From assembly GCA_949317995.1 (NCBI GenBank), contig OX439052.1, forward strand, positions 40,426,432 to 40,490,431: 64,000 bases of DNA, in the 5' to 3' direction. Numbering within the stretch: the first letter of the stretch is position 1; each line of letters opens with the position of its first letter. The DNA is from Acholoe squamosa (taxonomy: Eukaryota; Annelida; Polychaeta; Phyllodocida; Polynoidae). Below are positions 55,782-64,000 of this stretch, in pieces. A program made the position numbers and the translations under genes. A model generated the notes under the pieces. That model saw nothing but the letters and a program-made list of their open reading frames with translations, was not told where the DNA came from and made no database searches.

Positions 55782-56588
55782 GTTTGCTGTTTAAAGTCTT
55801 GTCAAATTTGTAGTGATTTGGTGCTGGTAAAGTCTAAGTGTATGGTGTAGCACTTTAAATGAAGTGGTTCAAACTGTACCTTTGCAAGATTGAGCTGTCT
55901 TGGCAATATGTCCGGTGAGTCTATAGAGATTGACCAGTAAATGGTAAGGTCAGGTTGAAGGTGAAGTAGGTGTGTTCTTTATCCTAGTGCAGTCTCTCCT
56001 ACTGGAGAAGTGGGCTGGCTAATTCCCAAGTGGGGTCCTGTAGACTTGTATTCCAGACTGCAGCTGGATGAAGACTGATGGTGGGCTATGGTCCACAGTG
56101 CTTCTTATGTAGCCTACCCTACCCACATCCATTGTGGGCCTGGTATTGTTTCTCTGGAGACAATGCATTAATCTCCAGTGTCTGCTAACTGTGGGGTCTA
56201 TTGTGTAGTCTGTGTACTGGTAATTAGCTCCTCCTGTCATCCAGGACAGCCATTCATGACCGTCTAGACAGTTGTCTGAGGGTAGCTTATAAGGTCAATT
56301 GATCTCTATAGACTGCTGTGTTGGCATAGCGCGCTCTTTCATGTGGGGATTAGGCTTTAGACACTCCATTGTGTTACCCTTACTCTTCTTAGACTTCATG
56401 TCTGCTTTACTTGGGGGGTCCCAGTCTTTGACCCTTTCAGAGGCAATAACCTACTGATATATTTACAAATTTGATTGGCTTTATATACATAGTAATTCAT
56501 TATCAGTCACACATGTCTTATGTGTGGATGAAGAGAATTTGTAATACATTTTGAAAATCTTATGACTTTTGGTATCTCAATCTTGTTT
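55782..56588 (-). other. 807-bp spacer between pol and env
   Basis: No convincing frame. It may hold the splice acceptor for a subgenomic env RNA; ACTTTACCAG in the sense direction near 55825 is a weak candidate. A frame at 56019-56240 has no recognisable features. Confidence 0.4.
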
Positions 56589-59500
56589 CTAATTTCTTGA
56601 AACTGCACCACACCTAGATGTCTTTCTTAGTATGTGGTGTGCAGGCCTAGGCTTGATAGGGCCTATGCCTGTGGTTTCTCTTGTAAGGGTGATATCGTTT
56701 TTGTTCCTTACAATCTTGCTGTAGTATTTGGCCTCATGTGGAATAAGCCTGTGTGCAAATTCATTGTTTCTGACAGCCACAACCTTTTTCAGTCTGTCTA
56801 TGTGCACTGGTCTGGCCACCAATAGATTGGTGTCCAAGTTTTTGAGTTTGGCACTTGTCAAACTAGGTCTATCTACTACAACATATGGTCCCATAAAAAG
56901 GGGTTGAAGTTTCTTACACTCTGTGTTGGTCAGGATTCTTGGTATGTTTAGGTACACCATGTCGGTGACCTTGATTTCCTGTGGTGTAAGTTTCTTATCA
57001 TATCTATCCTTTCTTTCCTTTTGTAGCTTGGCGACCCTTTCTATAGCTTTCCTCCTAGAGGTATCTTGATTTGTTATCATGTTAGCTACATGGTCTGCTA
57101 CGGTGGATATGTCTTCCTGTATTCCCAGCCCTAAGTCCATTGGGGTGGCTGGGTTTCTTCCATGGAGTAGGAAGAAAGGGGTGAATCCTGTGGTTTGGGA
57201 TTCAGTGTTGTTTAATGCAAAGGTTATGGGTTCAATAAATGAATCCCAATTGTTTTGGTGCTTTGAGCAGAATGCTCTGAGTGCTGTGCCTATGCTAGCA
57301 TTGAATCTCTCTACAAGCCCATTTGATTGTGGCCTGTATGGTGAGGAGAATTTATGTTTGATCTTGAGGTGTTTAGTTAACTTTGTGAACTTTGCACCTG
57401 TATAACATGTCCCATTGTCTGTTTGAAGAGTGGCTGGTGTTCCATGATGACAAATTATGTTCTTGTAGAACTCCGCTGCTGTTGTTTCAGCTTTTAAGTC
57501 AGTAGTAGCCCAAGCTGTTGCATATCTGGTAGCATAATCTATGCAGACCTGTATATGTTTGTTTCCCCTGGCAGTTGTGGGAAGTGGTCCCACCGCGTCT
57601 AGGTTTAGGAACTTCATTGGTGAAGTCATGTACTCTCTCACTGTCATTGGTGTTTTGTGTGAGTGTACTTGCCTTTTTGCTGTGAGGCATGTGTGGCAGG
57701 TGGAAACATATTTTGTTGTGTCTGCTAGCATAGACTTCCAATATACCCTAGGTCGGAGTGCTGACAGCATCCTACTAGAACCAAGATGGCCGCCAGTAGG
57801 TGAGTCATGGAAATACTGTAGTGTACTTGTTATCCATTGCTGTGGTATAACAATTTGAAGTGGTACAGTATTGGTCTTTCTCCAATTTATGGGGCATATA
57901 TGGACTAATGTACCATTTACCAAGGTGTATGTCTGGCCTTGGTTGATGATTCTATTTCCTTGTGCTTTGGGTGCAGGCAAGGTTCCATCCTCAAGATATT
58001 GTATGAGGGGCAATAGGTCCTTGTCTTTCCTTTGTTCCAAGCCAAGGTTTGTACCTGAGATGGATGTGTCGGGAATCTGATCCAGTAGTTGATTTATATC
58101 TAGCACGTGTTGTTTTATTCTGTCCCTTTCTTTTTCTTTTTCATCGACTATTGGCCTATCTTGTGCCTTTTGTTGGGGTGTGTCACTCTTGTTTTGGTGT
58201 GTAGGCTCCTTTGGAGGGCCTATTCTCGCCTTAATGGGAGTGGCAACCTTTTTCTTTAAAGGCACAATTTGCTTTTTGTCATTCTTCTTTGTCTCAGAGT
58301 TCTTTGACTTAGTAGATGCAGTGTCTTTTGTGACATTTTTCCTGGCAGGTGGGGTTTTGGTAGGTTTGTTTCCTGTGACCTTTTTCTCGTTTAGAATAGT
58401 TTGTGATTGTGTGGGGGGTTTTGGTGTGCCCTCCTGAATCATTTCTCTAGTCTTTGAGCGTGTGGTCATAGGACACAAATGGTTTGATGTTTCCTCTCCC
58501 TGCATTGGTTCAAAGAATCTGACTGATTTTGAAGTTGCTTGAGTAATAGCATATATTGTGTCTTCTGGATCTTCATCACCTGAGTCAGGTGGGGTGAAGG
58601 GTGGCTCCTTAGGAGTTGCCTTCAGCATCTGATTGAGTGATGAGAATTCAATAGGCTCGAAGTCATTATCTGGAAAGAGTTGTGAGTATTCTCTCTCACA
58701 GTGGCAAAACACATAGTGTGTAGATTGCTTCAAGATACCCCTAATGGGTGTCTCTGGCTTTTCAATGGTGTTGGGTGGATCATCCCTTTTGAATGGTACC
58801 TTCTTTGTTACTTTTGCAAACTTGGTTCTACTGGCTGCTCTAACTCTCCTTGGTGGGGGTGGAGGGTTAGTCATGGGTCCAGAGTCTGGGTATTCTCTTC
58901 TAGACATAGCATCTGGTGGTGTGTTATCATCACCTTTCACGTGTTGGATGGTGAATGAAAATTGTTGTATGTCTAGAGCCCATCTGGCCCATCTATGTGT
59001 GAGTCCTGTATTGGTTAGCAGTGGGATTAGGGCTGCATGGTCTGTGTATAATTGGAAGTGTCTAGTCTCTAGATAGTGTCTGAAGTGTAATACTCCATAC
59101 ACTACTCCCAGTAGTTCTCTCTCTGTGGTATTGTAATTTCTCTCATGTTTGGAGAGGGTTCTACCTGCAAAGGCTACTGGTCTGAGCACTCCTTCATTAT
59201 CTCTCTGTGAGAGTACAGCTCCTAAACTCACATTGGAAGCATCAGTTGCCAAACTGAACTCTTTCTCATAGTTTGGATATCTGAGAAGAGCATTGGTACA
59301 GAGGGCATGCTTTAATGTTTTGAAAGCATTATCTGCCTCTTCTGTCCAGACAAATGCTTTGAGATGTGTCTGTAGATCATACAATGGTCTAGCAATTTGG
59401 GCATAACCTTTGATAAACTTCTTGAAGTATTGGCATAGGCCTGTGAAGGATCGGACATTTTTGACTGATTTTGGTGTTGGGAAGGTTTTGATTGATTCCA

Positions 59501-61319
59501 CCTTTGTGGGAGATGGTTGCAGTCCCATGGGTGTCACTCTCATTCCCAAGAAGTCTATTCTGTCTATGAAGTATTCACATTTTGATTTCTTCAGTTTGAG
59601 TTTACCAACTCTTAGGCTGTTGAATACATCTTCCAGGTCATGGAAGTGTTGTTCGATTGATGGTGATAATACCAATATGTCATCTAGGTATGGTAGGGCA
59701 CATTTGTACTTGAGTTTGTTCAGAATTAATGTGACTAGATGGCAGAATCCCGCCGGTGCCGTCACTAAACCCATCGGCATCCTTTCATAGACATATTTTT
59801 TGTCATTTGCTATGAATGCGGTTTTATGCTGATCCTCCTGTCTTATAGGAATTTGAAAAAATCCCTGTTGGGCATCTAGCTTACTGAATACTCTTGGTCT
59901 GAGTGACCCTATCATGTCTAGAGTGTCATCGGCCCGGGGTGTAGATAAGGCTTGATTTATCGTGTTCTGGTTCAAATAACGAAAATCTGTGACGAGCCGA
60001 TGGCCTCCCGATGATTTTTGTACTAAAAAGGATCTGGAGGCCCAGGGGCCTTCAGCACATTCTCTCAGAATGCCCTGTTGTACTAGCCTTTCACACTCTT
60101 CCCCTATTGCGGCCTGTTTTTCTGGTGTTTGTCTATATGGTAGGAAATGACATGGTACTGCCTCAGGTTTTACATGTATAGAGTGTGTATACAGGTGTGT
60201 GGCACCAATGTCTCCATCCTTTCCTACAAATACATCATCATACTTGGCCAGCAGTGATCCTAATCTATCATGCTGATCTTTGGATGTGAGCACAGATTTT
60301 GGTGGAACATTCTCTTCCAATTCTGGCTCGAGGTCATGTGCCTCACTATGTATAGCAGCTATTTCAGAGAGTCTGATTGAGTTGGGTTCAGGGTCAGCAT
60401 ATGTGGACTCACAGTCTGAGTCTGTGTCACTGAATTGAGTTACATCCTCAGGCCGTATGGCTGAGATGGATTGATCAGTGTGTGGGGTAGTGTCTGACAC
60501 CTGTTGGGGTTTTTCTAAATCAGATTCCTTGACTTCCTGAAATAGAGCTATGATGGCACCCTTCTTGATTTTATGTGGGCGCCTGCTGGTGTTGAGTAAC
60601 ACTAGGGGATGTTTGTTATTTTCCCTGGGGGTTACTGCTGCCCTTTGAACTAGATATGGGGCATTGTTATTTCTTTGGAGGTTATCTACTACTCCAGTTT
60701 TCCCTTGCAGTGATTGAGTAGATGTGACTTTACCCAATACTGCAAGTTCAGAGAATGGAGGGATGGTAAAATCCCTCACTGCCCTAATGGGTTTGAGAAT
60801 TTGTTCAGGATCAACATTAAATTCAATTTGAGATTTTGTAGTGCTTAAGAAATCTGTGCCGAGAACAACGGGCTGTGTGAGGTTGGGTATTACAGCAAAT
60901 TGGTATTGGAATCTGACACCTTGGATTCTAAAGTTCAGCATAGCTGAATGTCTAACATGACACACCGATCCATCTGCCAAGTGGATGTTGATTTTAGATT
61001 TCCTCAGTTGGATATGGAATCTCTTTTGGAGATCCATGAGGAATGATTGTCTGACACAGGTGATAGTAGCACCTGTATCAACCAAACATTGTACATCTGA
61101 AACATCATATAGATTTGCATTGATACAGCCATTTTGAAGAAGTACAATAGAAAGCTTGGTACTCTCACCTGTATCCTTTGATGATGAATCTGGTGGGGTG
61201 ATGTGTATCACTGATGGACGTCTCTGTCTGTTAGATGGTAGATTTGCACTAGCAATTGTCTCTGGTTGGATCTTTGTTAATCCTGATTGATTGTTTGTAT
61301 TTGGGGTGTCACAGTGCAC
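56589..61319 (-). CDS. pol: Ty3/gypsy Pol polyprotein: protease, RT, RNase H, integrase
   Basis: About 1576 residues, open throughout. The aspartic protease has LVDTGAT (89-95). The reverse transcriptase (about 380-600) has the catalytic YLDD (544-547) and the gypsy-typical FLGMRV block. RNase H (about 685-806) has ATDAS and YTDH. The integrase has an HHCC finger (H1171, H1178, C1208, C1211), a catalytic triad D1241, D1301, E1337 with exactly 35 residues between the last two, and a GPY-type motif near 1476-1480. Between RNase H and integrase is an unusually long linker (about 807-1090) rich in K, P, S and T. The 5' end is not an ATG: the frame continues upstream and overlaps the end of gag in the -1 frame, so translation as Gag-Pol by frameshift is likely. 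Confidence 0.95.
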   Translation of the reverse strand: MHCDTPNTNNQSGLTKIQPETIASANLPSNRQRRPSVIHITPPDSSSKDTGESTKLSIVLLQNGCINANLYDVSDVQCLVDTGATITCVRQSFLMDLQKRFHIQLRKSKINIHLADGSVCHVRHSAMLNFRIQGVRFQYQFAVIPNLTQPVVLGTDFLSTTKSQIEFNVDPEQILKPIRAVRDFTIPPFSELAVLGKVTSTQSLQGKTGVVDNLQRNNNAPYLVQRAAVTPRENNKHPLVLLNTSRRPHKIKKGAIIALFQEVKESDLEKPQQVSDTTPHTDQSISAIRPEDVTQFSDTDSDCESTYADPEPNSIRLSEIAAIHSEAHDLEPELEENVPPKSVLTSKDQHDRLGSLLAKYDDVFVGKDGDIGATHLYTHSIHVKPEAVPCHFLPYRQTPEKQAAIGEECERLVQQGILRECAEGPWASRSFLVQKSSGGHRLVTDFRYLNQNTINQALSTPRADDTLDMIGSLRPRVFSKLDAQQGFFQIPIRQEDQHKTAFIANDKKYVYERMPMGLVTAPAGFCHLVTLILNKLKYKCALPYLDDILVLSPSIEQHFHDLEDVFNSLRVGKLKLKKSKCEYFIDRIDFLGMRVTPMGLQPSPTKVESIKTFPTPKSVKNVRSFTGLCQYFKKFIKGYAQIARPLYDLQTHLKAFVWTEEADNAFKTLKHALCTNALLRYPNYEKEFSLATDASNVSLGAVLSQRDNEGVLRPVAFAGRTLSKHERNYNTTERELLGVVYGVLHFRHYLETRHFQLYTDHAALIPLLTNTGLTHRWARWALDIQQFSFTIQHVKGDDNTPPDAMSRREYPDSGPMTNPPPPPRRVRAASRTKFAKVTKKVPFKRDDPPNTIEKPETPIRGILKQSTHYVFCHCEREYSQLFPDNDFEPIEFSSLNQMLKATPKEPPFTPPDSGDEDPEDTIYAITQATSKSVRFFEPMQGEETSNHLCPMTTRSKTREMIQEGTPKPPTQSQTILNEKKVTGNKPTKTPPARKNVTKDTASTKSKNSETKKNDKKQIVPLKKKVATPIKARIGPPKEPTHQNKSDTPQQKAQDRPIVDEKEKERDRIKQHVLDINQLLDQIPDTSISGTNLGLEQRKDKDLLPLIQYLEDGTLPAPKAQGNRIINQGQTYTLVNGTLVHICPINWRKTNTVPLQIVIPQQWITSTLQYFHDSPTGGHLGSSRMLSALRPRVYWKSMLADTTKYVSTCHTCLTAKRQVHSHKTPMTVREYMTSPMKFLNLDAVGPLPTTARGNKHIQVCIDYATRYATAWATTDLKAETTAAEFYKNIICHHGTPATLQTDNGTCYTGAKFTKLTKHLKIKHKFSSPYRPQSNGLVERFNASIGTALRAFCSKHQNNWDSFIEPITFALNNTESQTTGFTPFFLLHGRNPATPMDLGLGIQEDISTVADHVANMITNQDTSRRKAIERVAKLQKERKDRYDKKLTPQEIKVTDMVYLNIPRILTNTECKKLQPLFMGPYVVVDRPSLTSAKLKNLDTNLLVARPVHIDRLKKVVAVRNNEFAHRLIPHEAKYYSKIVRNKNDITLTRETTGIGPIKPRPAHHILRKTSRCGAVSRN

Positions 61320-61342
61320 TGGCCCATCGGCACTGTGACATC

Positions 61343-63367
61343 CTAGTTTTCCTGGTTCTGTGGGGTGGTTGAGATGCTTGCCACCAGGAGTTTGGAGATT
61401 TGATCCATCACATGAGGTGGTATTTGGGGGTTACTTTGTTGGTTCCCCTGGTAACCTCTTGTGTCAGGTTTGTAATCCTCCCGGCGTGAGTTGGAACCCT
61501 GGTTATATTGACCAGAGTTGCTGTATTGACCGGAGTTATTGGATCTCTGGTTGTTGTAGGCGCCATTGTTGTTGTAGGATCCACTGTTGTAGTTCCTATG
61601 TGGACTCTGGCTCCTACTGTTGGATCCTTGATTATAGGATCCAGAGTTGTTTGAACCCTGGCTGTTGTTGTAGGATCCAGAGTTGTTGTAGGATCCAGAG
61701 TTGTAGTTCCTATGTGGACTCTGGCTCCTACTGTTGGATCCTTGATTATTATAGGATCTGCCATTACTTGGGGTTCTGTCTCTCCTATCACTGTATGAAG
61801 AGTTACCATTGTTGGAGTTGGAAGAGCTGTTGTCTTTCCTACTGTTGTGACCCCCCCGGTTGTTGTTGTTGTTGCCCCCTCTACCTCTACCTCTATTGGA
61901 TTGGTAGTTGGGGTCATAGTTATTTCCTCTATATCTACCGGTAGGGTCTCTTGATGTAACCTTAGCTTCCTGTTGCCTTACATGGGCACTAGACATTAGG
62001 TTAACATCTTCATCTGCACTAGTGCTGATTTCCTGGACCTTTTTCTTAGTAGGCTGTGGGTTGGATTCTGCATCCCTCACCTTCCTAGATCTCTCTTGGG
62101 TCTCAACCTCTAGGGCTAGGTCTAGGGCTTGGTCAAAGGAGTCTATTTTCTTGTTCTCAAGAGCTACAGAGATCCAGGGCCTCATGCCTTGGGTAAATGC
62201 CTTGCTTAGGATTTTATCACTCTGGCGTTGGGCATTACACACTTTCCTGAGATGGCATGCATAGTCTAGGACAGGTTCATCTACCTTTTGTGCACGGAGT
62301 GCAGTCCTTGAGATTATATTGTCTCGAGTAGCAAAATACTCTTTTAATTTATTCACTACATTGGTCCATGTCAACATATCAGGTGTGGCACTCTCCCTGA
62401 AGGATTCAAACCAAGCTAGTGCTTGTCCTTCGAGGTACTTGGGTAAATATGTTACCATGGTGTCACTGTCTGTCACTTTGTACTTATCCTTCAGATATTC
62501 TGGGAATTTGTGATCAATAAATAATGCTGTTGACATGAGTGGTGATGGGTGTGAAAAGGTTTTGGGTTTTGTTACCTCATGTAGCCTGATCTTTCTGTCA
62601 TCCTGTTGTTTTCTGTCTATGAGTTTGGTCATGTTGGACACCATGGAGATTATGATGTCGTCTTTGGATCCAGAGGCAGATGGTGTGACAACAGGTGTGA
62701 TGGCAGGTGTGGGAGGCTGTGGGGTCTGGGATGATACCATCTTCATGAGATCTGCTATCTGTTGTTGTTGTCTCTCTAGGGACTTCCGCTGATCTTCCAT
62801 GGCCTTCTGTTGAGCATCTATTGCTGCATTCCTCTCTGCCAGTTGTTGGTTGAGGATCCTCTCCCTTTCCTCCTGCTGGGACTTGTTGGTCTCTAGGGCA
62901 GTAACTGCATCTTGGATGGCCTTCTCATAGGCCCTTATCTTCTCAGCTGTCTGATTAGGTTGGGGGCCTTCATCGGTGTCCATGATGGAGGGTGTGGGGG
63001 AGGTGTCTCTGGAGGAGTGGCTGTCAAAGGCTGGAGCTGGGGTGGAGGATCTAGATGAGGGTGTGGATCCACCCCCTGAGGCAGATCCTTCTTCCCCTGA
63101 GGTAGATAGCGTGAGTTGAGCGTCCTGTAGAGATCCCTGGGAAATGTTGGATCCCTGAGAACTGGTTGTTCCCTGAGTAGACAGGGTGGGAGGTGTGGGG
63201 TCTACTGAGTGTGGGTCTGTTGTATTGGAGGCTGGTTTGCCTCCTGTGGGCCTCCTAGATCTAGGTGGGAGGGAGACCTCTTCAACAGGCCCCTGACTAC
63301 GTAAGGTCTTTGTGTTTTGTTCTGCCAGCTTGACTGATAAGACCTTGATGTGTGGGGTGGACCTCAC
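61343..63367 (-). CDS. gag: Gag polyprotein with low-complexity C-terminus
   Basis: The open frame is 674 codons. The first in-frame ATG is residue 129 (62983), so the true protein is either about 546 residues or starts at a non-AUG or spliced-in codon. In order: an S/T/P/G-rich N-terminal part (to about 135), a coiled coil (about 140-210), a retrotransposon Gag-type capsid region (about 275-425, with TYLPKYLEGQALAWF), then a strongly N/S/G/R/Y-rich tail (about 475-640). The tail has RGRGG and a 22-residue repeat occurring twice. No CCHC zinc knuckle is present, so RNA binding probably relies on the RG-rich tail. The role is particle assembly and RNA packaging. Confidence 0.9.
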   Translation of the reverse strand: MRSTPHIKVLSVKLAEQNTKTLRSQGPVEEVSLPPRSRRPTGGKPASNTTDPHSVDPTPPTLSTQGTTSSQGSNISQGSLQDAQLTLSTSGEEGSASGGGSTPSSRSSTPAPAFDSHSSRDTSPTPSIMDTDEGPQPNQTAEKIRAYEKAIQDAVTALETNKSQQEERERILNQQLAERNAAIDAQQKAMEDQRKSLERQQQQIADLMKMVSSQTPQPPTPAITPVVTPSASGSKDDIIISMVSNMTKLIDRKQQDDRKIRLHEVTKPKTFSHPSPLMSTALFIDHKFPEYLKDKYKVTDSDTMVTYLPKYLEGQALAWFESFRESATPDMLTWTNVVNKLKEYFATRDNIISRTALRAQKVDEPVLDYACHLRKVCNAQRQSDKILSKAFTQGMRPWISVALENKKIDSFDQALDLALEVETQERSRKVRDAESNPQPTKKKVQEISTSADEDVNLMSSAHVRQQEAKVTSRDPTGRYRGNNYDPNYQSNRGRGRGGNNNNNRGGHNSRKDNSSSNSNNGNSSYSDRRDRTPSNGRSYNNQGSNSRSQSPHRNYNSGSYNNSGSYNNSQGSNNSGSYNQGSNSRSQSPHRNYNSGSYNNNGAYNNQRSNNSGQYSNSGQYNQGSNSRREDYKPDTRGYQGNQQSNPQIPPHVMDQISKLLVASISTTPQNQEN
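61346..61352 (-). promoter_or_regulatory. Possible gag-pol frameshift site
   Basis: In sense orientation GGAAAAC directly precedes the gag stop TAG. Pol is in the -1 frame and open across this point. The A-site part (AAAC) fits a slippery site, but the P-site part (GGA) is not ideal, so the exact position is uncertain. Confidence 0.35.
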
Positions 63368-63633
63368 TGACGTGTGGGAGGCCTCATTGATGTGTGGGAG
63401 ATCTCATTGATGTGTGGGAGATCTCACTGGTGTAGGGAGATCTCATTGATGTGTGGGAGATCTCACTGGTGTGTGGGAGATCTCACTGATGTGTGGGAGA
63501 TCTCACTGGTGTGTGGGAGATCTCACTGGTGTGTGGGAGATCTCACTGGTGTGTGGGAGATCTCACTGATGTGTGGGAGATCTCACTGGTGTGTGGGAGA
63601 TCTCACTGATGTGTGGGAGATCTCACTGGTGAC
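63363..63633. repeat. 20-bp minisatellite in the retroelement leader
   Basis: About 13 units of GTGTGGGAGATCTCACTGRT run from just before the gag frame into the leader. AGATCT palindromes recur every 20 bp. Since 20 is not a multiple of three, no frame continues through it. Confidence 0.9.
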
Positions 63634-63679
63634 CTTGGTGGGTATGGTGTCAAGGTCAAGGTCACTGGGTGGGTGGAGT

Positions 63680-63810
63680 GGGTCTTACTGTGTGTATGCG
63701 GTACCAGCTTTAATTTACTGTGTGTATGATTGTTCTTAGTTGCGGTACCAGCTTTAATCTACTGTGCGCATGATTGTTCTTAGTTGTGTTACCAGCTTTA
63801 ATTTTTATGA
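63680..63810. repeat. ~48-bp triplicated segment in the leader
   Basis: Three units contain GGTACCAGCTTTAATTTACT and GATTGTTCTTAGTTG, with small changes. Confidence 0.75.
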
Positions 63811-63835
63811 GCCTGTGAGAGATGGGATCTTAGTA

Positions 63836-63850
63836 GGATGTTCTCCACCA
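63836..63850 (-). promoter_or_regulatory. Primer-binding site of the large retroelement
   Basis: In sense, TGGTGGAGAACATCC starts three bases after the LTR end. It is complementary to a tRNA 3' end GGATGTTCTCCA plus CCA. Its first ten bases equal those of the two TRIM PBSs. Confidence 0.75.
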
Positions 63851-63853
63851 CTT

Positions 63854-64000
63854 TGTCATACTAGTAATTGGCATGATCAAGTTGTCATATGAGAAATATC
63901 ATATGACTAGTGGTGTATGGAGTAAATATATATCAGGCTCATGTAAAATAGTGTTATTTCCAGTTGTCACTGGTTTATTCAGCTTTAGGCAACATGTAAG
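63854..64000 (-). repeat. 5' LTR, partial (cut by window edge)
   Basis: The 147 visible bases are identical to 49204-49350. The remainder lies outside the window, so neither LTR length nor the outer target duplication can be checked. Confidence 0.95.

Larger units (their letters stand above)
49204..64000 (-). mobile_element. Giant env-bearing Ty3/gypsy LTR retrotransposon (5' LTR cut by window)
   Basis: The element runs leftwards. The segment 63854-64000 is identical to 49204-49350 over all 147 bp visible, so these are the outer parts of the two LTRs and the insertion is young. Between them lie PBS, leader, gag, pol, env, a two-membrane-segment ORF, a convergent plus-strand ORF, minisatellites and a polypurine tract. 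At more than 14.8 kb it is far longer than the 5-8 kb usual for gypsy elements. Pol order (protease, RT, RNase H, integrase) and the GPY-like end of integrase identify the Ty3/gypsy superfamily. Env similarity to errantiviruses is by architecture only. Gag, pol and env ORFs are each uninterrupted over long distances. Confidence 0.95.

Noticed and set aside
57079..59790. Several 70-126-codon plus-strand frames opposite pol
   Set aside because: Shadows of the conserved Pol frame, with no independent features.
61360..61944. 194-codon cysteine/tyrosine-rich plus-strand frame opposite gag
   Set aside because: It is the complement of the low-complexity Gag tail; its composition follows from the repeats.

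Overview
The window looks like repeat-dense nuclear DNA from an animal, most likely a marine invertebrate. The signs are a Ty3/gypsy element with an env gene, SINE-like 3' ends with (ACTC)n or (ATCA)n tails, and very many short terminal-inverted-repeat (TIR) elements. I found no host protein-coding gene that I can support. Nearly everything recognisable is transposon or satellite DNA. The taxon is an inference and cannot be fixed from this sequence alone.

Layout: 0-10 kb holds short inverted-repeat elements, a 514-bp higher-order repeat (1.7-3.3 kb) and a 3.6-kb complex of inverted, direct and ~820-bp tandem repeats carrying RFX/X-box-like palindromes. A CpG-rich stretch lies at 10.5-11.3 kb. 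From 12 to 29 kb there are many MITEs. The main family has TIRs of the type TACCGTAATCTCCCGCGTAT; there are also hAT-like elements and a TTAA-flanked family, one copy of which contains a 33-bp palindromic satellite. At 29.8-32.5 kb lie two miniature LTR elements (TRIMs) whose LTRs each contain a tRNA-like gene with A and B boxes. The 3' end of that tRNA, plus CCA, is complementary to the element's own primer-binding site. At 32.6-36.4 kb a pair of inverted repeats encloses ~22 copies of a 134-bp monomer. At 38.5-40.5 kb a 38-bp array sits inside another TTAA-type element. At 40.1-43.6 kb there is a tandem segmental duplication whose copies differ by a 595-bp segment.

From 49.2 kb to the window edge lies a very large (>14.8 kb) and probably young Ty3/gypsy retroelement on the minus strand. 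In its own orientation it reads: 5' LTR (cut by the window), PBS, leader with minisatellites, gag, pol (protease, RT, RNase H, a ~285-residue linker, integrase), a spacer, env with a baculovirus-F/errantivirus-like ectodomain, a second ORF with two membrane segments, then a ~2.6-kb region with minisatellites and a convergent plus-strand gene of 157 codons preceded by a well-formed intron, then PPT and 3' LTR. The 147 bp of 5' LTR visible are identical to the 3' LTR.

The most unusual points are the tRNA-bearing LTRs whose product would match their own PBS, the spliced antisense gene inside the env-bearing retroelement, and three separate cases of tandem arrays lying inside inverted-repeat transposons.
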